Below, piece after piece: positions 54,100 through 62,399 of a stretch of 64,000 nt of DNA. A model generated the notes under the pieces. That model searched no databases. It was not told the DNA's origin and saw only the letters and a list, made by a program, of their open reading frames with translations. Where the stretch lies: assembly GCA_001898465.1 (NCBI GenBank), contig MKTX01000010.1:62001-126000 (forward strand), given 5' to 3'. The first letter of the stretch is position 1. The number at the start of each line of letters is the position of its first letter. Origin of the DNA: Sphingobacteriales bacterium 39-19. Lineage in GTDB: Bacteria; Bacteroidota; Bacteroidia; Chitinophagales; Chitinophagaceae. The position numbers were made by a program, and so were the translations under genes.

Positions 54100-54162
54100 A
54101 ATGCATAGTTACTTTTATAAGCAGCATCATTCATTTACATTTCTAATTGGGAGGGCATTACA

Positions 54163-54978
54163 ATGATCAAAAAATTTACTGACCTGGAAATCTGGCAAGC
54201 AGCCCATGCATTAGGCAATAAAGCAAATGCGATCCTGAACCAGTCAAACTTTACCCCTGATGAAGCTTTGAAAGAACAGGCAAACAAATCCGCCGGCTCC
54301 ATCGCCGACAATATTGCAGCAGGATTTGGAAAGGGCGATAACCCGGCCTTTATACAATACCTTCAGCTGTCCAAAGCATCGGCCTTTGCATTACAATCGC
54401 AATTGATGAGATGCTGTGAACGCCAATATATTTCAAAAGAAATACGTGATGAACTGGTTTCTGGTACAGATAATATCGTAACAAAAATAGATGCCTTTAT
54501 CAGCCATTTACAACCGGCAACGAAGGCGGATTCTATACCTGCTGATACCCTGCCCCATGATGTACACCCGGAAGTTGTGAGTACCTTACATGCGGCCCGG
54601 CCCCTGGGTGCTTACCCACATGCACGCAAGGCAGGTAATTTATTATTCCTGTCAGGGATTGGCCCCAGGCAGGCGGCTGACAATTCCATTCCCGGGCTGG
54701 TATTGGATGCGGAAGGCAACATCGTAACCTATGATATAGAAGCCGAGTGCCATGCCGTATTTGCCAATGTAAAAGCAGTGCTGGAAGCCAGTGGCAGTTG
54801 CTGGGAAAACATGATAGATGTAACAGTTTTTTTAACCCATATGAAAAAAGATTTTGAAATATATAATAAAATCTATGGCCATTACTTTCAAGGAATAAAT
54901 GCATGCAGAACAACAGTAGAAGTAAAAAGCCTCCCTACTCCTATTGCTATTGAATTAAAAGTTATTGCTACCCTATAA
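54163..54978 (+). CDS. Four-helix-bundle/RidA fusion, probable 2-aminomuconate deaminase
   Basis: One uninterrupted frame of 271 residues joins two unrelated domains. Residues 1-117 are a four-helix-bundle (23S-IVP/Avd-like) domain: KFTDLEIWQAAHALG, then LKEQANKSAGSIADNIAAGF, GDNPAFIQYLQLSKASAFAL. A linker (118-142) leads to a RidA/YjgF domain (143-271) with RPLGAYPHARKAGNLLFLSG and NACRTTVEVKSLPTP, where R249 is the conserved substrate-carboxylate arginine. The RPLGAYPHAR and SGIGPR segments are those of 2-aminomuconate deaminase (NbaF/AmnD), which hydrolyses 2-aminomuconate to 4-oxalocrotonate; neighbours on both sides act just before and earlier in that pathway. Normal deaminases of this type are about 140-150 residues. 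A GGGAGG stretch lies 8 bases before the ATG, which is rare here. kynU follows after 10 bases. The role of the helical domain is unknown. Confidence 0.9.
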   Translation: MIKKFTDLEIWQAAHALGNKANAILNQSNFTPDEALKEQANKSAGSIADNIAAGFGKGDNPAFIQYLQLSKASAFALQSQLMRCCERQYISKEIRDELVSGTDNIVTKIDAFISHLQPATKADSIPADTLPHDVHPEVVSTLHAARPLGAYPHARKAGNLLFLSGIGPRQAADNSIPGLVLDAEGNIVTYDIEAECHAVFANVKAVLEASGSCWENMIDVTVFLTHMKKDFEIYNKIYGHYFQGINACRTTVEVKSLPTPIAIELKVIATL

Positions 54979-54988
54979 AAAATACATT

Positions 54989-56293
54989 ATGGAAAAACAT
55001 ACCGGTTTGCCTTTGCAATTTAAAAATACACTGGAGTACGCCCAATATTTAGATGAGCAGGATCACCTGAAAAGTTTCCGGGATCAATTTTATATCCCGC
55101 TGCTGCATGGTAAAGATGCTATATATTTTACCGGCAACTCATTGGGCTTACAACCCAAAACCACCCAGGATTATGTATTGAATGAACTGGAAGATTGGGC
55201 CAATTACGGCGTAGAAGGACATTTAAATGCCCGTAACCCCTGGATGTATTACCATGAAATGTTTACCGAACCGCTTACAAAAATTACAGGGGCATTACCT
55301 ACCGAAGTGGTAGCCATGAACCAACTCACTGTAAACCTGCACCTGCTTTTAGTTAGTTTTTACAGGCCTAGCAAACAGCGCTATAAAATTATTTGTGAAG
55401 CCAAAGCATTTCCTTCTGATCAATATGCCCTGGAATCGCAGGTGAAACTGCATGGTTTTAATTATGATGAAACCGTAATTGAAATAGCCCCCGAACCGGG
55501 TGAGCATACCGTAAAATTAGAAAATATTTTAGCCGCAATCGATCAGCATAAAAATGAACTGGCGCTCGTTATTTTGGGTGCTGTAAATTATTATAATGGC
55601 CAGGTATATAATATGGAAGCCATCACAAAGGCCGCCCATGCAGCTGGCGCCTATGCCGGGTTCGACCTGGCCCACGCAGCCGGCAATATAGAATTAAAAC
55701 TGCATGAATGGGATGTTGATTTTGCCTGCTGGTGCAGTTATAAATATTTAAATAGCGGCCCGGGTGGCGTAGCCGGTGTGTACATTCATGAAAGGCATGC
55801 CCAAAATACAAGCCTGCCCCGCTTTGCAGGCTGGTGGGGTTACCCCGATGAAACCCGGTTTGAAATGAAAAAAGGATTTATACCCACGCCCACTGCCGAA
55901 GGCTGGCAACTGAGTAATGCCCCCATCTTAAGTATGGCCGCCCATAAAGCTTCCTTAGATATTTTTGATGAAGCCGGCATGGTGCATATTGCAAAAAAAG
56001 GAAAAGATTTAAGCAGTTATTTAATGTACTTGTTGCATGACCTCAACAGCATCACCGCAGAAAAGAGAATTGAAGTAATTACCCCATCACATGAAAATGA
56101 ACGGGGCTGCCAGGTAAGTATGCTGATGCTGAAAGACGGTAAAAAAATATTTGAAACTTTAAAAAAAGAAAGTGTTATTGCCGACTGGCGTGAGCCGAAT
56201 GTAATAAGAGTAGCACCCGTTGCTTTATATAACCGTTTTGAAGAAGTATTTCGTTTTTATGAAATCATACGGGCTATTATAACCGCATCGTAA
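54989..56293 (+). CDS. kynU: Kynureninase
   Basis: A PLP-dependent hydrolase of 434 residues that cleaves 3-hydroxykynurenine (or kynurenine) to 3-hydroxyanthranilate (or anthranilate) and alanine. The fold-type I signature CWCSYKYLNSGPGG holds the PLP lysine; FTGNSLGLQP, the substrate segment NPWMYYHEMFTEPL and the PLP-aspartate region AGFDLAHAAGN are present, as is GWWGYPDETRFEM. ATG 54989 (MEKHTG) is chosen because the alternative TTG at 54965 would overlap the previous gene. kmo follows after 7 bases. Confidence 0.95.
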   Translation: MEKHTGLPLQFKNTLEYAQYLDEQDHLKSFRDQFYIPLLHGKDAIYFTGNSLGLQPKTTQDYVLNELEDWANYGVEGHLNARNPWMYYHEMFTEPLTKITGALPTEVVAMNQLTVNLHLLLVSFYRPSKQRYKIICEAKAFPSDQYALESQVKLHGFNYDETVIEIAPEPGEHTVKLENILAAIDQHKNELALVILGAVNYYNGQVYNMEAITKAAHAAGAYAGFDLAHAAGNIELKLHEWDVDFACWCSYKYLNSGPGGVAGVYIHERHAQNTSLPRFAGWWGYPDETRFEMKKGFIPTPTAEGWQLSNAPILSMAAHKASLDIFDEAGMVHIAKKGKDLSSYLMYLLHDLNSITAEKRIEVITPSHENERGCQVSMLMLKDGKKIFETLKKESVIADWREPNVIRVAPVALYNRFEEVFRFYEIIRAIITAS

Positions 56294-56300
56294 ATACAAT

Positions 56301-57650
56301 ATGAAAAGAGAAGTAACCATTATAGGGGCCGGTTTGGTAGGTTCCCTGCTAGGCATCTACCTGGCAAAAAGAGGATACCCGGTTGTAATTTATGAACGCC
56401 GGGGAGATATGCGCAAAGAAAATATGGCTGCTGGCCGGTCTATCAACCTGGCATTGAGCGACCGGGGCATACAAGCCCTGGAAGAAGTAGGCATAATGAA
56501 TGAGATACGCCCCATTACCATACCCATGCATGGCAGGCAAATTCATCATGAAGACGGAAGCAGCGCTTACCAACCTTATGGATTAGAAGGCCAGTTTATA
56601 AATTCGGTTTCCCGGGGTGAACTTAATATTAAATTAATGAACCTGGCAGAATCGTACGGCGTGGAAATATTTTTTAATCATACTTGTGATTTTATTAATT
56701 GGGATAAAAAAACCATTCAATTTAAAAACGCAGAAACTACGGTTATTAAAAATTTCGATCTTTTATTTGGCAGCGATGGCGCTTATTCTGCAGCCCGGCT
56801 CAATCACCAGTTACAGCACGACCGCTTTCAATATCACCAATACTATATTGATTATGGTTATAAAGAACTCCATATACCTCCCGGCAACCAGGGTGCATTC
56901 AGGATGAAAGAAAATGCATTGCATATTTGGCCCCGGGGAAACTATATGCTCATTGCCTTACCCAATACAGACGGAAGTTTTACCTGTACTTTATTTTTTC
57001 CTTTCGAGGGGAACCCTTCTTTTGCCAGCTTACAGACAAAACAGGAAATAAACGATTTTTTTAATCAGCATTTTCCCGATGCGGCTCAACTGATGCCAAC
57101 ACTTTTAGAAGATTTTATCAATAACCCCACCTCTTCATTGGTTACCGTAAAATGTTTTCCCTGGGTACGAAAAAATAATTTTACACTTATCGGCGATGCC
57201 GCCCATGCGCTGGTTCCCTTCTTTGGCCAGGGCATGAATTGCGGTTTTGAAGATTGTTCGGTTTTAAATAAACTGGCAGATGAAGAAAAAGAAGATTGGG
57301 AAAAAATATTAGAACGATTCCAGGCATTACGCAAACCCGATGCAGATGCCATTGCTGATTTGGCATTGAATAATTTTATTGAAATGAGGGATAAAGTGGC
57401 CGACCCGGTATTCCTGCTGCAAAAGAAAATTGAAAACCGGTTTAGCAGTAAATACCCCCGGCTGTGGACACCGGCTTACGGGCTGGTTACCTTTAGGCCC
57501 GATATCCGGTACAGTACGGCACTTGAAAAAGGGAACCGGCAACAAGCCATTATGGATGAAATCATGCGCCTGCCGGGTATTGAAGACATTTGGGATAGCC
57601 CCCGGGTAGAAGAAGCGATATTACAAAAAATAAACAGCGCCCATGTATAA
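56301..57650 (+). CDS. kmo: Kynurenine 3-monooxygenase
   Basis: An FAD/NADPH-dependent hydroxylase of 449 residues making 3-hydroxykynurenine from kynurenine. FAD motifs: VTIIGAGLVGSLLGIYLAKRG at the N-terminus (GxGxxG), the acidic YERRGD, and the second FAD motif IGDAAHALVPFFGQGMNCGFEDC. AGRSINLALSDRG and the FSxDGAYSA-like GSDGAYSAAR segment are typical of KMO. A C-terminal hydrophobic helix seen in eukaryotic KMO is absent. The end overlaps the next gene by 8 bases. Confidence 0.96.
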   Translation: MKREVTIIGAGLVGSLLGIYLAKRGYPVVIYERRGDMRKENMAAGRSINLALSDRGIQALEEVGIMNEIRPITIPMHGRQIHHEDGSSAYQPYGLEGQFINSVSRGELNIKLMNLAESYGVEIFFNHTCDFINWDKKTIQFKNAETTVIKNFDLLFGSDGAYSAARLNHQLQHDRFQYHQYYIDYGYKELHIPPGNQGAFRMKENALHIWPRGNYMLIALPNTDGSFTCTLFFPFEGNPSFASLQTKQEINDFFNQHFPDAAQLMPTLLEDFINNPTSSLVTVKCFPWVRKNNFTLIGDAAHALVPFFGQGMNCGFEDCSVLNKLADEEKEDWEKILERFQALRKPDADAIADLALNNFIEMRDKVADPVFLLQKKIENRFSSKYPRLWTPAYGLVTFRPDIRYSTALEKGNRQQAIMDEIMRLPGIEDIWDSPRVEEAILQKINSAHV

Positions 57651-58254
57651 GTTTTCTTATTACCGTGAAATTGATGAAAAAAAAGTACTCGAATTTATGA
57701 GGGAACAATCATTTGCCATGGTAATAGGTATGGGCGTTCAATTTCCTGCCGCCACCCAACTGCCGCTGGAAGTAACAGAAGAAAATGGAAAAATTTGGTT
57801 TACCGGCCACCTGATGAGAAATACGGATCACCACCGGGCATTTGAAAAAAATAAAAATGTATTAGTGATCTTTAGCAGCCCGCATGCTTATATTGATGCG
57901 AATTGGTATAAACAAAAAGCAAAAGCCAGTACGGTAAATTACATGTCAGTACATGCACAGGGTATTATTCATTTTTTAGATGAAACCGGCACCCGTAAAA
58001 CCATTGAGCAAATAACGGATAAGCATATTGGCAAAAATACCGAAGCCTCTTTTGCTCATTTACCCGAAGCGTATATTCAACAAAACTTAAAAGCCATAAT
58101 TGGGTTCCGGGTTGAAGTCACACAACTGGACCATGTATTTAAACTTAGCCAAAACTATGATGCCGAAGACCGGGCCGCTATAGTAACAGAGTTGGAAAAA
58201 AGAAAAACCCCAGGCGATTTGTTCATAGCCCATCAAATGAAAAAGCAATTATAA
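57643..58254 (+). CDS. PaiB-like FMN-binding split-barrel protein
   Basis: A 203-residue protein that matches the PaiB family (FMN-binding_2, pyridoxamine-phosphate-oxidase-like split barrel): N-terminal YREIDEKKVLEFMREQSFAMVI, then LPLEVTEENGKIWFTGHLMRNTDHHRAF, FSSPHAYIDANWY and STVNYMSVHAQG, and a C-terminal IGFRVEVTQLDHVFKLSQNY. In Bacillus PaiB was named a transcriptional regulator, but many members look like flavin or haem-binding proteins. The 8-base overlap with kmo suggests a job in kynurenine degradation, perhaps flavin supply or regulation; this is inference. Confidence 0.85.
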   Translation: MYKFSYYREIDEKKVLEFMREQSFAMVIGMGVQFPAATQLPLEVTEENGKIWFTGHLMRNTDHHRAFEKNKNVLVIFSSPHAYIDANWYKQKAKASTVNYMSVHAQGIIHFLDETGTRKTIEQITDKHIGKNTEASFAHLPEAYIQQNLKAIIGFRVEVTQLDHVFKLSQNYDAEDRAAIVTELEKRKTPGDLFIAHQMKKQL

Positions 58255-58256
58255 TT

Positions 58257-59099
58257 ATGCACCGGAATATTTTAATAGAACAAATAAAAACAAAGAAATC
58301 ATACCTCTGTGTGGGGTTAGATACGGATATTGATAAAATTCCTCAACATCTAAAGCAGCAACCCGATGCCATTGTTAATTTTAATAAGGCCATCATTGAT
58401 GCCACCCTGCCCTATTGTGTATCTTATAAATTGAATACTGCATTTTATGAAGCCCTGGGCCCAAAGGGCTGGGAAGCCATGGCAGAAACGCTCGCCTATA
58501 TTCCCAATACCCATTTTAAAATTGCGGATGCCAAGCGGGCCGATATTGGCAATACATCCAGTCAATATGCCAAAGCATTTTTTGAAACCCTGCCATTTGA
58601 TGCCATTACCCTGGCGCCCTATATGGGAGAAGATAGCATCCGCCCTTTTTTAGAATATGAAAATAAATGGGCGATTGTACTGGCGCTTACCAGTAATAAA
58701 GGCGCTGGCGATTTTGAAATGCTGGGATTAAAAAATGATGATGAAAGCAGTCATTTACGCTCTGAATTTTTATATGAGCGGGTTTTAAAAAAAGTGGCCG
58801 GCTGGGGCAATACCAACAACCTGATGTTTGTGGTAGGTGCAACACAAGCCACCGAATTTAAAAATATAAGGGAGATTGTGCCTGATCATTTTTTGCTGGT
58901 GCCCGGCGTTGGCTTCCAGGGAGGCAGTTTACAAAATATAAGTAAACATGCCATGAATAAAGAAGTGGGTTTATTGGTAAATGTTAGCCGTACCATCATA
59001 TTTGCCGGGGCTAAAGAAAATTTTGCCGAAGAAGCCGCCATCATAGCCAGGCAATACCAGTCAGAGATGGAAAAATTTATCAGCACAGCGGGTATTTAA
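58257..59099 (+). CDS. pyrF: Orotidine 5'-phosphate decarboxylase (type 2)
   Basis: A TIM-barrel decarboxylase of 280 residues that makes UMP from OMP in pyrimidine synthesis. The catalytic segment is IADAKRADIGNTSSQYA, which holds the DxKxxD array; the N-terminus has LCVGLDTDIDKIPQHL and the C-terminal phosphate-binding part LLVPGVGFQGGS and LLVNVSRTIIFAG. The length and NTSSQYA motif fit the longer type 2 form. Its start is 2 bases after the PaiB-like gene, so it is carried in the kynurenine operon although the pathway is different. Confidence 0.94.
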   Translation: MHRNILIEQIKTKKSYLCVGLDTDIDKIPQHLKQQPDAIVNFNKAIIDATLPYCVSYKLNTAFYEALGPKGWEAMAETLAYIPNTHFKIADAKRADIGNTSSQYAKAFFETLPFDAITLAPYMGEDSIRPFLEYENKWAIVLALTSNKGAGDFEMLGLKNDDESSHLRSEFLYERVLKKVAGWGNTNNLMFVVGATQATEFKNIREIVPDHFLLVPGVGFQGGSLQNISKHAMNKEVGLLVNVSRTIIFAGAKENFAEEAAIIARQYQSEMEKFISTAGI

Positions 59100-59262
59100 T
59101 AAAAGCGTACACACCCCGTTCCTAGTGGGCAAAAAGAAATAATTTATTTACCTGCCGTTCATTTTATTAAATTACAATATGGACTAAGGAGTTTATTTAT
59201 CTCATGATATTAATACAATTCAATAAAATTTACTTTACAAACTTATCACCGGTTTTACGAAC

Positions 59263-61536
59263 ATGCTAAAGCGTTTTACGATAACCGTATTCATTTCTCT
59301 CCGCCTGATGGTAGCTATGGCTCAAGTGCCGGCAACAGCGTACAGCCCAATGCCCGGGAATGCTGATGCTGCCATGATAATTGCAAAAAAAGAATTAAAA
59401 CAGGCAGGATTAAATAAAGACGAACCGGCTAAAGCAAAAGCATACACCGGAATGGCATTAGCTTATACCTACAAAGGGCAAACGGATTCTGCCTTGTTGT
59501 TTTATATAAAAGCAAAAAATATTTACTTAGAAAATAAGAATGAAGCAGCTTCAGCATATACAGATATTGCACTGGCAAAAGTATTTATCGGGCAATTCAA
59601 AATAGATAGTGCTTTAACTTACCTGCTGCGGGCAGATTCTCTAAGTACTGTTACAGGCAATATTTCTATGCAGGCGGATGTAAACTGGATGAAAGGCCTG
59701 GTATTTAAAAATAAGCAAGATTACAGTACAGCTGCCGGTTATTTTAAAAAAGCGATGGCTGCATTTTACCAGCAAAATAATTTTTCAAAATATATTTCTG
59801 CAGGCTGCAATCTTAGTATGGCCTATCGCCTGATGGATCAAAACGATAGCAGCCTGCGCATACTGGCACAATGTTTATCCGTATTTAACAAACAATCACC
59901 ACCAGACTCCCTGCTTTATGCAAACATCCGGGAAAATTATGCAGATACTTACCTTGAAATGGGAAATTATGCAATGGCCCTGCATTATTTTACAGAGGCC
60001 CTGGCTCAATTTAAAAAGCAGAAGAGTACAGTTGATATTATTTATCAAAAATACTCGATAGGCAGAACGCTTACCGGGATGAACCGGTTTAAAGAAGCAG
60101 AAAGCTATTTACTGGATGCTTATACACTATGTGATTCACTCAAAAACCATAAGTACCTGGTATGGATTTCAAATGTGCTCCAGGAAATGTATTCCAAAAA
60201 AGGAGACTGGAAGAATGCATATTTCTACGTTCAAAAAAAGGCTGACTGGAATGACAGTATTGGCATCATCAATCAAATTGAAAAAGTAAATTCGCTTAAC
60301 AGGAAATTTGAAAATGCAAATAAAGAAAAAGAAATCAGCCTGCTAAAATCTAAAAATCAAATGATCCTTTGGATTTTTATAGCCGGTATTCTTGCTCTTT
60401 TACTCACCAGTTTATTGATTTGGATTTATGATACCCAAAGAAAAATACGGGAACAAAAAACACTCAATTATTTTGCCACCTCTTTATACAATCAAAATAC
60501 GGTAGATGATGTATTTTGGGATATTGCAAAAAATTGTATTTCTCAATTAAATTTTGAAGATTGTGTTATATACAGCTTAGATGAATCCAGGAATATGCTG
60601 ATACAAAAAGCAGCCTTTGGCCCCAAGAACCCCGATGGTTTTATCATCACTAATGTATTGGAGATACCTGTTGGCAAAGGTATTGTAGGATCCGTTGCAA
60701 AATCTTTTAAGCCGGAAATTATAAAAGACACCCGGAATGATAACCGGTACCTGGTAGATGACATAAGCCGTAAATCAGAAATTGCAGTCCCCATAATCGT
60801 AGATGGAAAATTAATAGGTGTTATTGATTCTGAACACAGCCGTGCCGGATTCTTTACCAAAAGGCATTTGGATATACTGCAAAAAATTGCCGACACTTGT
60901 GCCAAAAAGCTCACCCGGAATTTTGTTGAAGAAGGCTTACGTAAAAAAATAGCACGGGATTTACATGATGATATTGGTTCTACACTCAGCAGCATAAATA
61001 TAATAAGTAAAGTGGCTCTTCAGCAATCCAATATACAAGAGCATTTAAAAAACCAATTAACCAGCATAAAAGATTATTCATTACATATTATGGAAAGTAT
61101 GGGTGATATGGTTTGGGCAATAAACCCCGATAATGATAGCATTGAAAGTTTAATATCCAAAATGAAAGAATGGGCGGCAGAAATTTGTGAACCCAGGGAA
61201 GTGCAATTGTATTTTGAATCTTCTGCCGGTATTGAAAACATAAAATTAGATACTGAAAAGCGGAAACATTTTTTCCTGATTTTTAAAGAAGCTATTAACA
61301 ATGCAATTAAATACAGCCAGTGCAAGAATATCCATGTACATATGAATAAAACGGCAGCGGCAATTATCCGAATGTCAATTATGGATGATGGAATTGGGTT
61401 TAACATGCAGGATCACAAAAAGGGAAATGGCTTGCTAAACATGCAAGCCAGGGCACAGCAGTTACAAGCCGAAATGAATATTACATCGGCAGCAGGCAAA
61501 GGTACCCATGTAGAATTAACGAGTAAGATTATATAA
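59263..61536 (+). CDS. Sensor histidine kinase with TPR, membrane span and GAF domain
   Basis: A 757-residue sensor. Signal peptide at residues 1-21; several tetratricopeptide repeats in the periplasmic part up to about 340 (for example AYTGMALAYTYKGQTDSALLFY and YADTYLEMGNYAMALHYF); a membrane helix at 367-390 (ILWIFIAGILALLLTSLLIWI); a GAF domain at about 410-550 (GIVGSVAKSFKPEIIKD, AVPIIVDGKLIGVIDSEHS); then the HisKA_3 box with RDLHDDIGSTLSSI, where H568 is the phospho-acceptor; and an HATPase domain with FKEAINNAIKYS (N box), MDDGIGFN and GNGLLNMQARAQ. It belongs to the NarX/LiaS-type kinases that pair with LuxR-type regulators; the regulator gene follows after 54 bases. Confidence 0.93.
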   Translation: MLKRFTITVFISLRLMVAMAQVPATAYSPMPGNADAAMIIAKKELKQAGLNKDEPAKAKAYTGMALAYTYKGQTDSALLFYIKAKNIYLENKNEAASAYTDIALAKVFIGQFKIDSALTYLLRADSLSTVTGNISMQADVNWMKGLVFKNKQDYSTAAGYFKKAMAAFYQQNNFSKYISAGCNLSMAYRLMDQNDSSLRILAQCLSVFNKQSPPDSLLYANIRENYADTYLEMGNYAMALHYFTEALAQFKKQKSTVDIIYQKYSIGRTLTGMNRFKEAESYLLDAYTLCDSLKNHKYLVWISNVLQEMYSKKGDWKNAYFYVQKKADWNDSIGIINQIEKVNSLNRKFENANKEKEISLLKSKNQMILWIFIAGILALLLTSLLIWIYDTQRKIREQKTLNYFATSLYNQNTVDDVFWDIAKNCISQLNFEDCVIYSLDESRNMLIQKAAFGPKNPDGFIITNVLEIPVGKGIVGSVAKSFKPEIIKDTRNDNRYLVDDISRKSEIAVPIIVDGKLIGVIDSEHSRAGFFTKRHLDILQKIADTCAKKLTRNFVEEGLRKKIARDLHDDIGSTLSSINIISKVALQQSNIQEHLKNQLTSIKDYSLHIMESMGDMVWAINPDNDSIESLISKMKEWAAEICEPREVQLYFESSAGIENIKLDTEKRKHFFLIFKEAINNAIKYSQCKNIHVHMNKTAAAIIRMSIMDDGIGFNMQDHKKGNGLLNMQARAQQLQAEMNITSAAGKGTHVELTSKII

Positions 61537-61549
61537 CCCGAATTGGGGT
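61536..61549. promoter_or_regulatory. Imperfect inverted repeat between the kinase and regulator genes
   Basis: ACCCGAATTGGGGT begins on the last base of the kinase stop codon and lies 41 bases before the regulator start. It resembles the perfect palindrome ACCCCAATTTTGGGGT upstream of the next lipoprotein gene (62335-62350), with a shorter centre. Possible autoregulatory binding site; inference only. Confidence 0.3.
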
Positions 61550-61590
61550 ATTGACATAAGCATTTTTTATTTAGTATTACATAATAATTT

Positions 61591-62217
61591 ATGACCAGCC
61601 ATATTTTAATATACGAGGATAATGATAACCTGCGCTGCGGGCTACAGGAATTATTATTACTTTCCAATGAATTTATTGTAGTAAACTCCAGCGCCAATTG
61701 CTTACATGCTGATGAGGATGTAAAGAAGTACAACCCCGATGTGGTTTTAATGGATATTGATATGCCGGGCATGAGCGGTATTGAAGCTGTAAAAAAAATA
61801 AGGCAGTTCAATAAAAAAATAGCCATATTAATGCTCACCGTTTTTGATGACAATAAAAATGTATTTGATGCGATATGTGCCGGTGCATCGGGCTACCTGC
61901 TTAAAAAAAATGTATCCGATAAGTTGATCCCTTTTATCAGGGAAGTGCTGGAAGGTGGAGCCCCAATGAGCCCGGCCATTGCTAAAATGGTAGTCCACTC
62001 TATTCAGCATGCTGTGGGGAATCCCTATCATTTTACTGCCCGGGAGAGTGAAATTTTACTTTTGCTTTGTAAAGGGAATAGTTATAAAATGATTGCATCA
62101 CAATCAAATTTAGCTTTTGAAACGGTTCGTTCCTATATTAAGAAAATCTACGAAAAATTACAGGTACATTCCGCTACTGAGGCAGTAAGTAAAGCCATAA
62201 ACGAAAGATTGATCTGA
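61591..62217 (+). CDS. LuxR/NarL-family response regulator
   Basis: A 208-residue regulator. The receiver domain (residues 1-120) has the acidic pair E9/D10, the phospho-acceptor D55 in VVLMDIDMPGMSG, the T/S position in LMLTVFDD and the lysine in GYLLKK. The LuxR-type helix-turn-helix is at about 140-205: FTARESEILLLLCKGNSYKMIA, ETVRSYIKKIYEKLQV. It is the cognate partner of the upstream kinase. Confidence 0.95.
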   Translation: MTSHILIYEDNDNLRCGLQELLLLSNEFIVVNSSANCLHADEDVKKYNPDVVLMDIDMPGMSGIEAVKKIRQFNKKIAILMLTVFDDNKNVFDAICAGASGYLLKKNVSDKLIPFIREVLEGGAPMSPAIAKMVVHSIQHAVGNPYHFTARESEILLLLCKGNSYKMIASQSNLAFETVRSYIKKIYEKLQVHSATEAVSKAINERLI

Positions 62218-62334
62218 TGTATTTTATCCCAATACCAGTTACCCTGTTTCCATAACATCCACTCTTATCCCCTCAAAAAAATGGTTCCTGTAAAATTTTT
62301 CAGTGTACTATCTGAATGAGTTTCCTTTCAATTC

Positions 62335-62350
62335 ACCCCAATTTTGGGGT
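62335..62350. promoter_or_regulatory. Perfect inverted repeat upstream of the lipoprotein gene
   Basis: ACCCCAA-TT-TTGGGGT is a 7-base-pair inverted repeat 50 bases upstream of the ATG at 62400. It could be the target of the adjoining LuxR-type regulator. Position is right for an operator or activator site; it is not followed by a T run long enough for a terminator. Confidence 0.4.
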
Positions 62351-62399
62351 TGTATGAGTACGATATCAATTTCAAATTTGTATTTCAAAAAATACTTTT

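Noticed and set aside
54100-54162. Heptad-like remnant (CATCAT TCATTTA CATTTCT) ahead of the four-helix-bundle/RidA fusion
   Set aside because: Only two or three units of weak likeness in an A+T-rich spacer; not distinguishable from chance, so not used as evidence for the fusion's origin.
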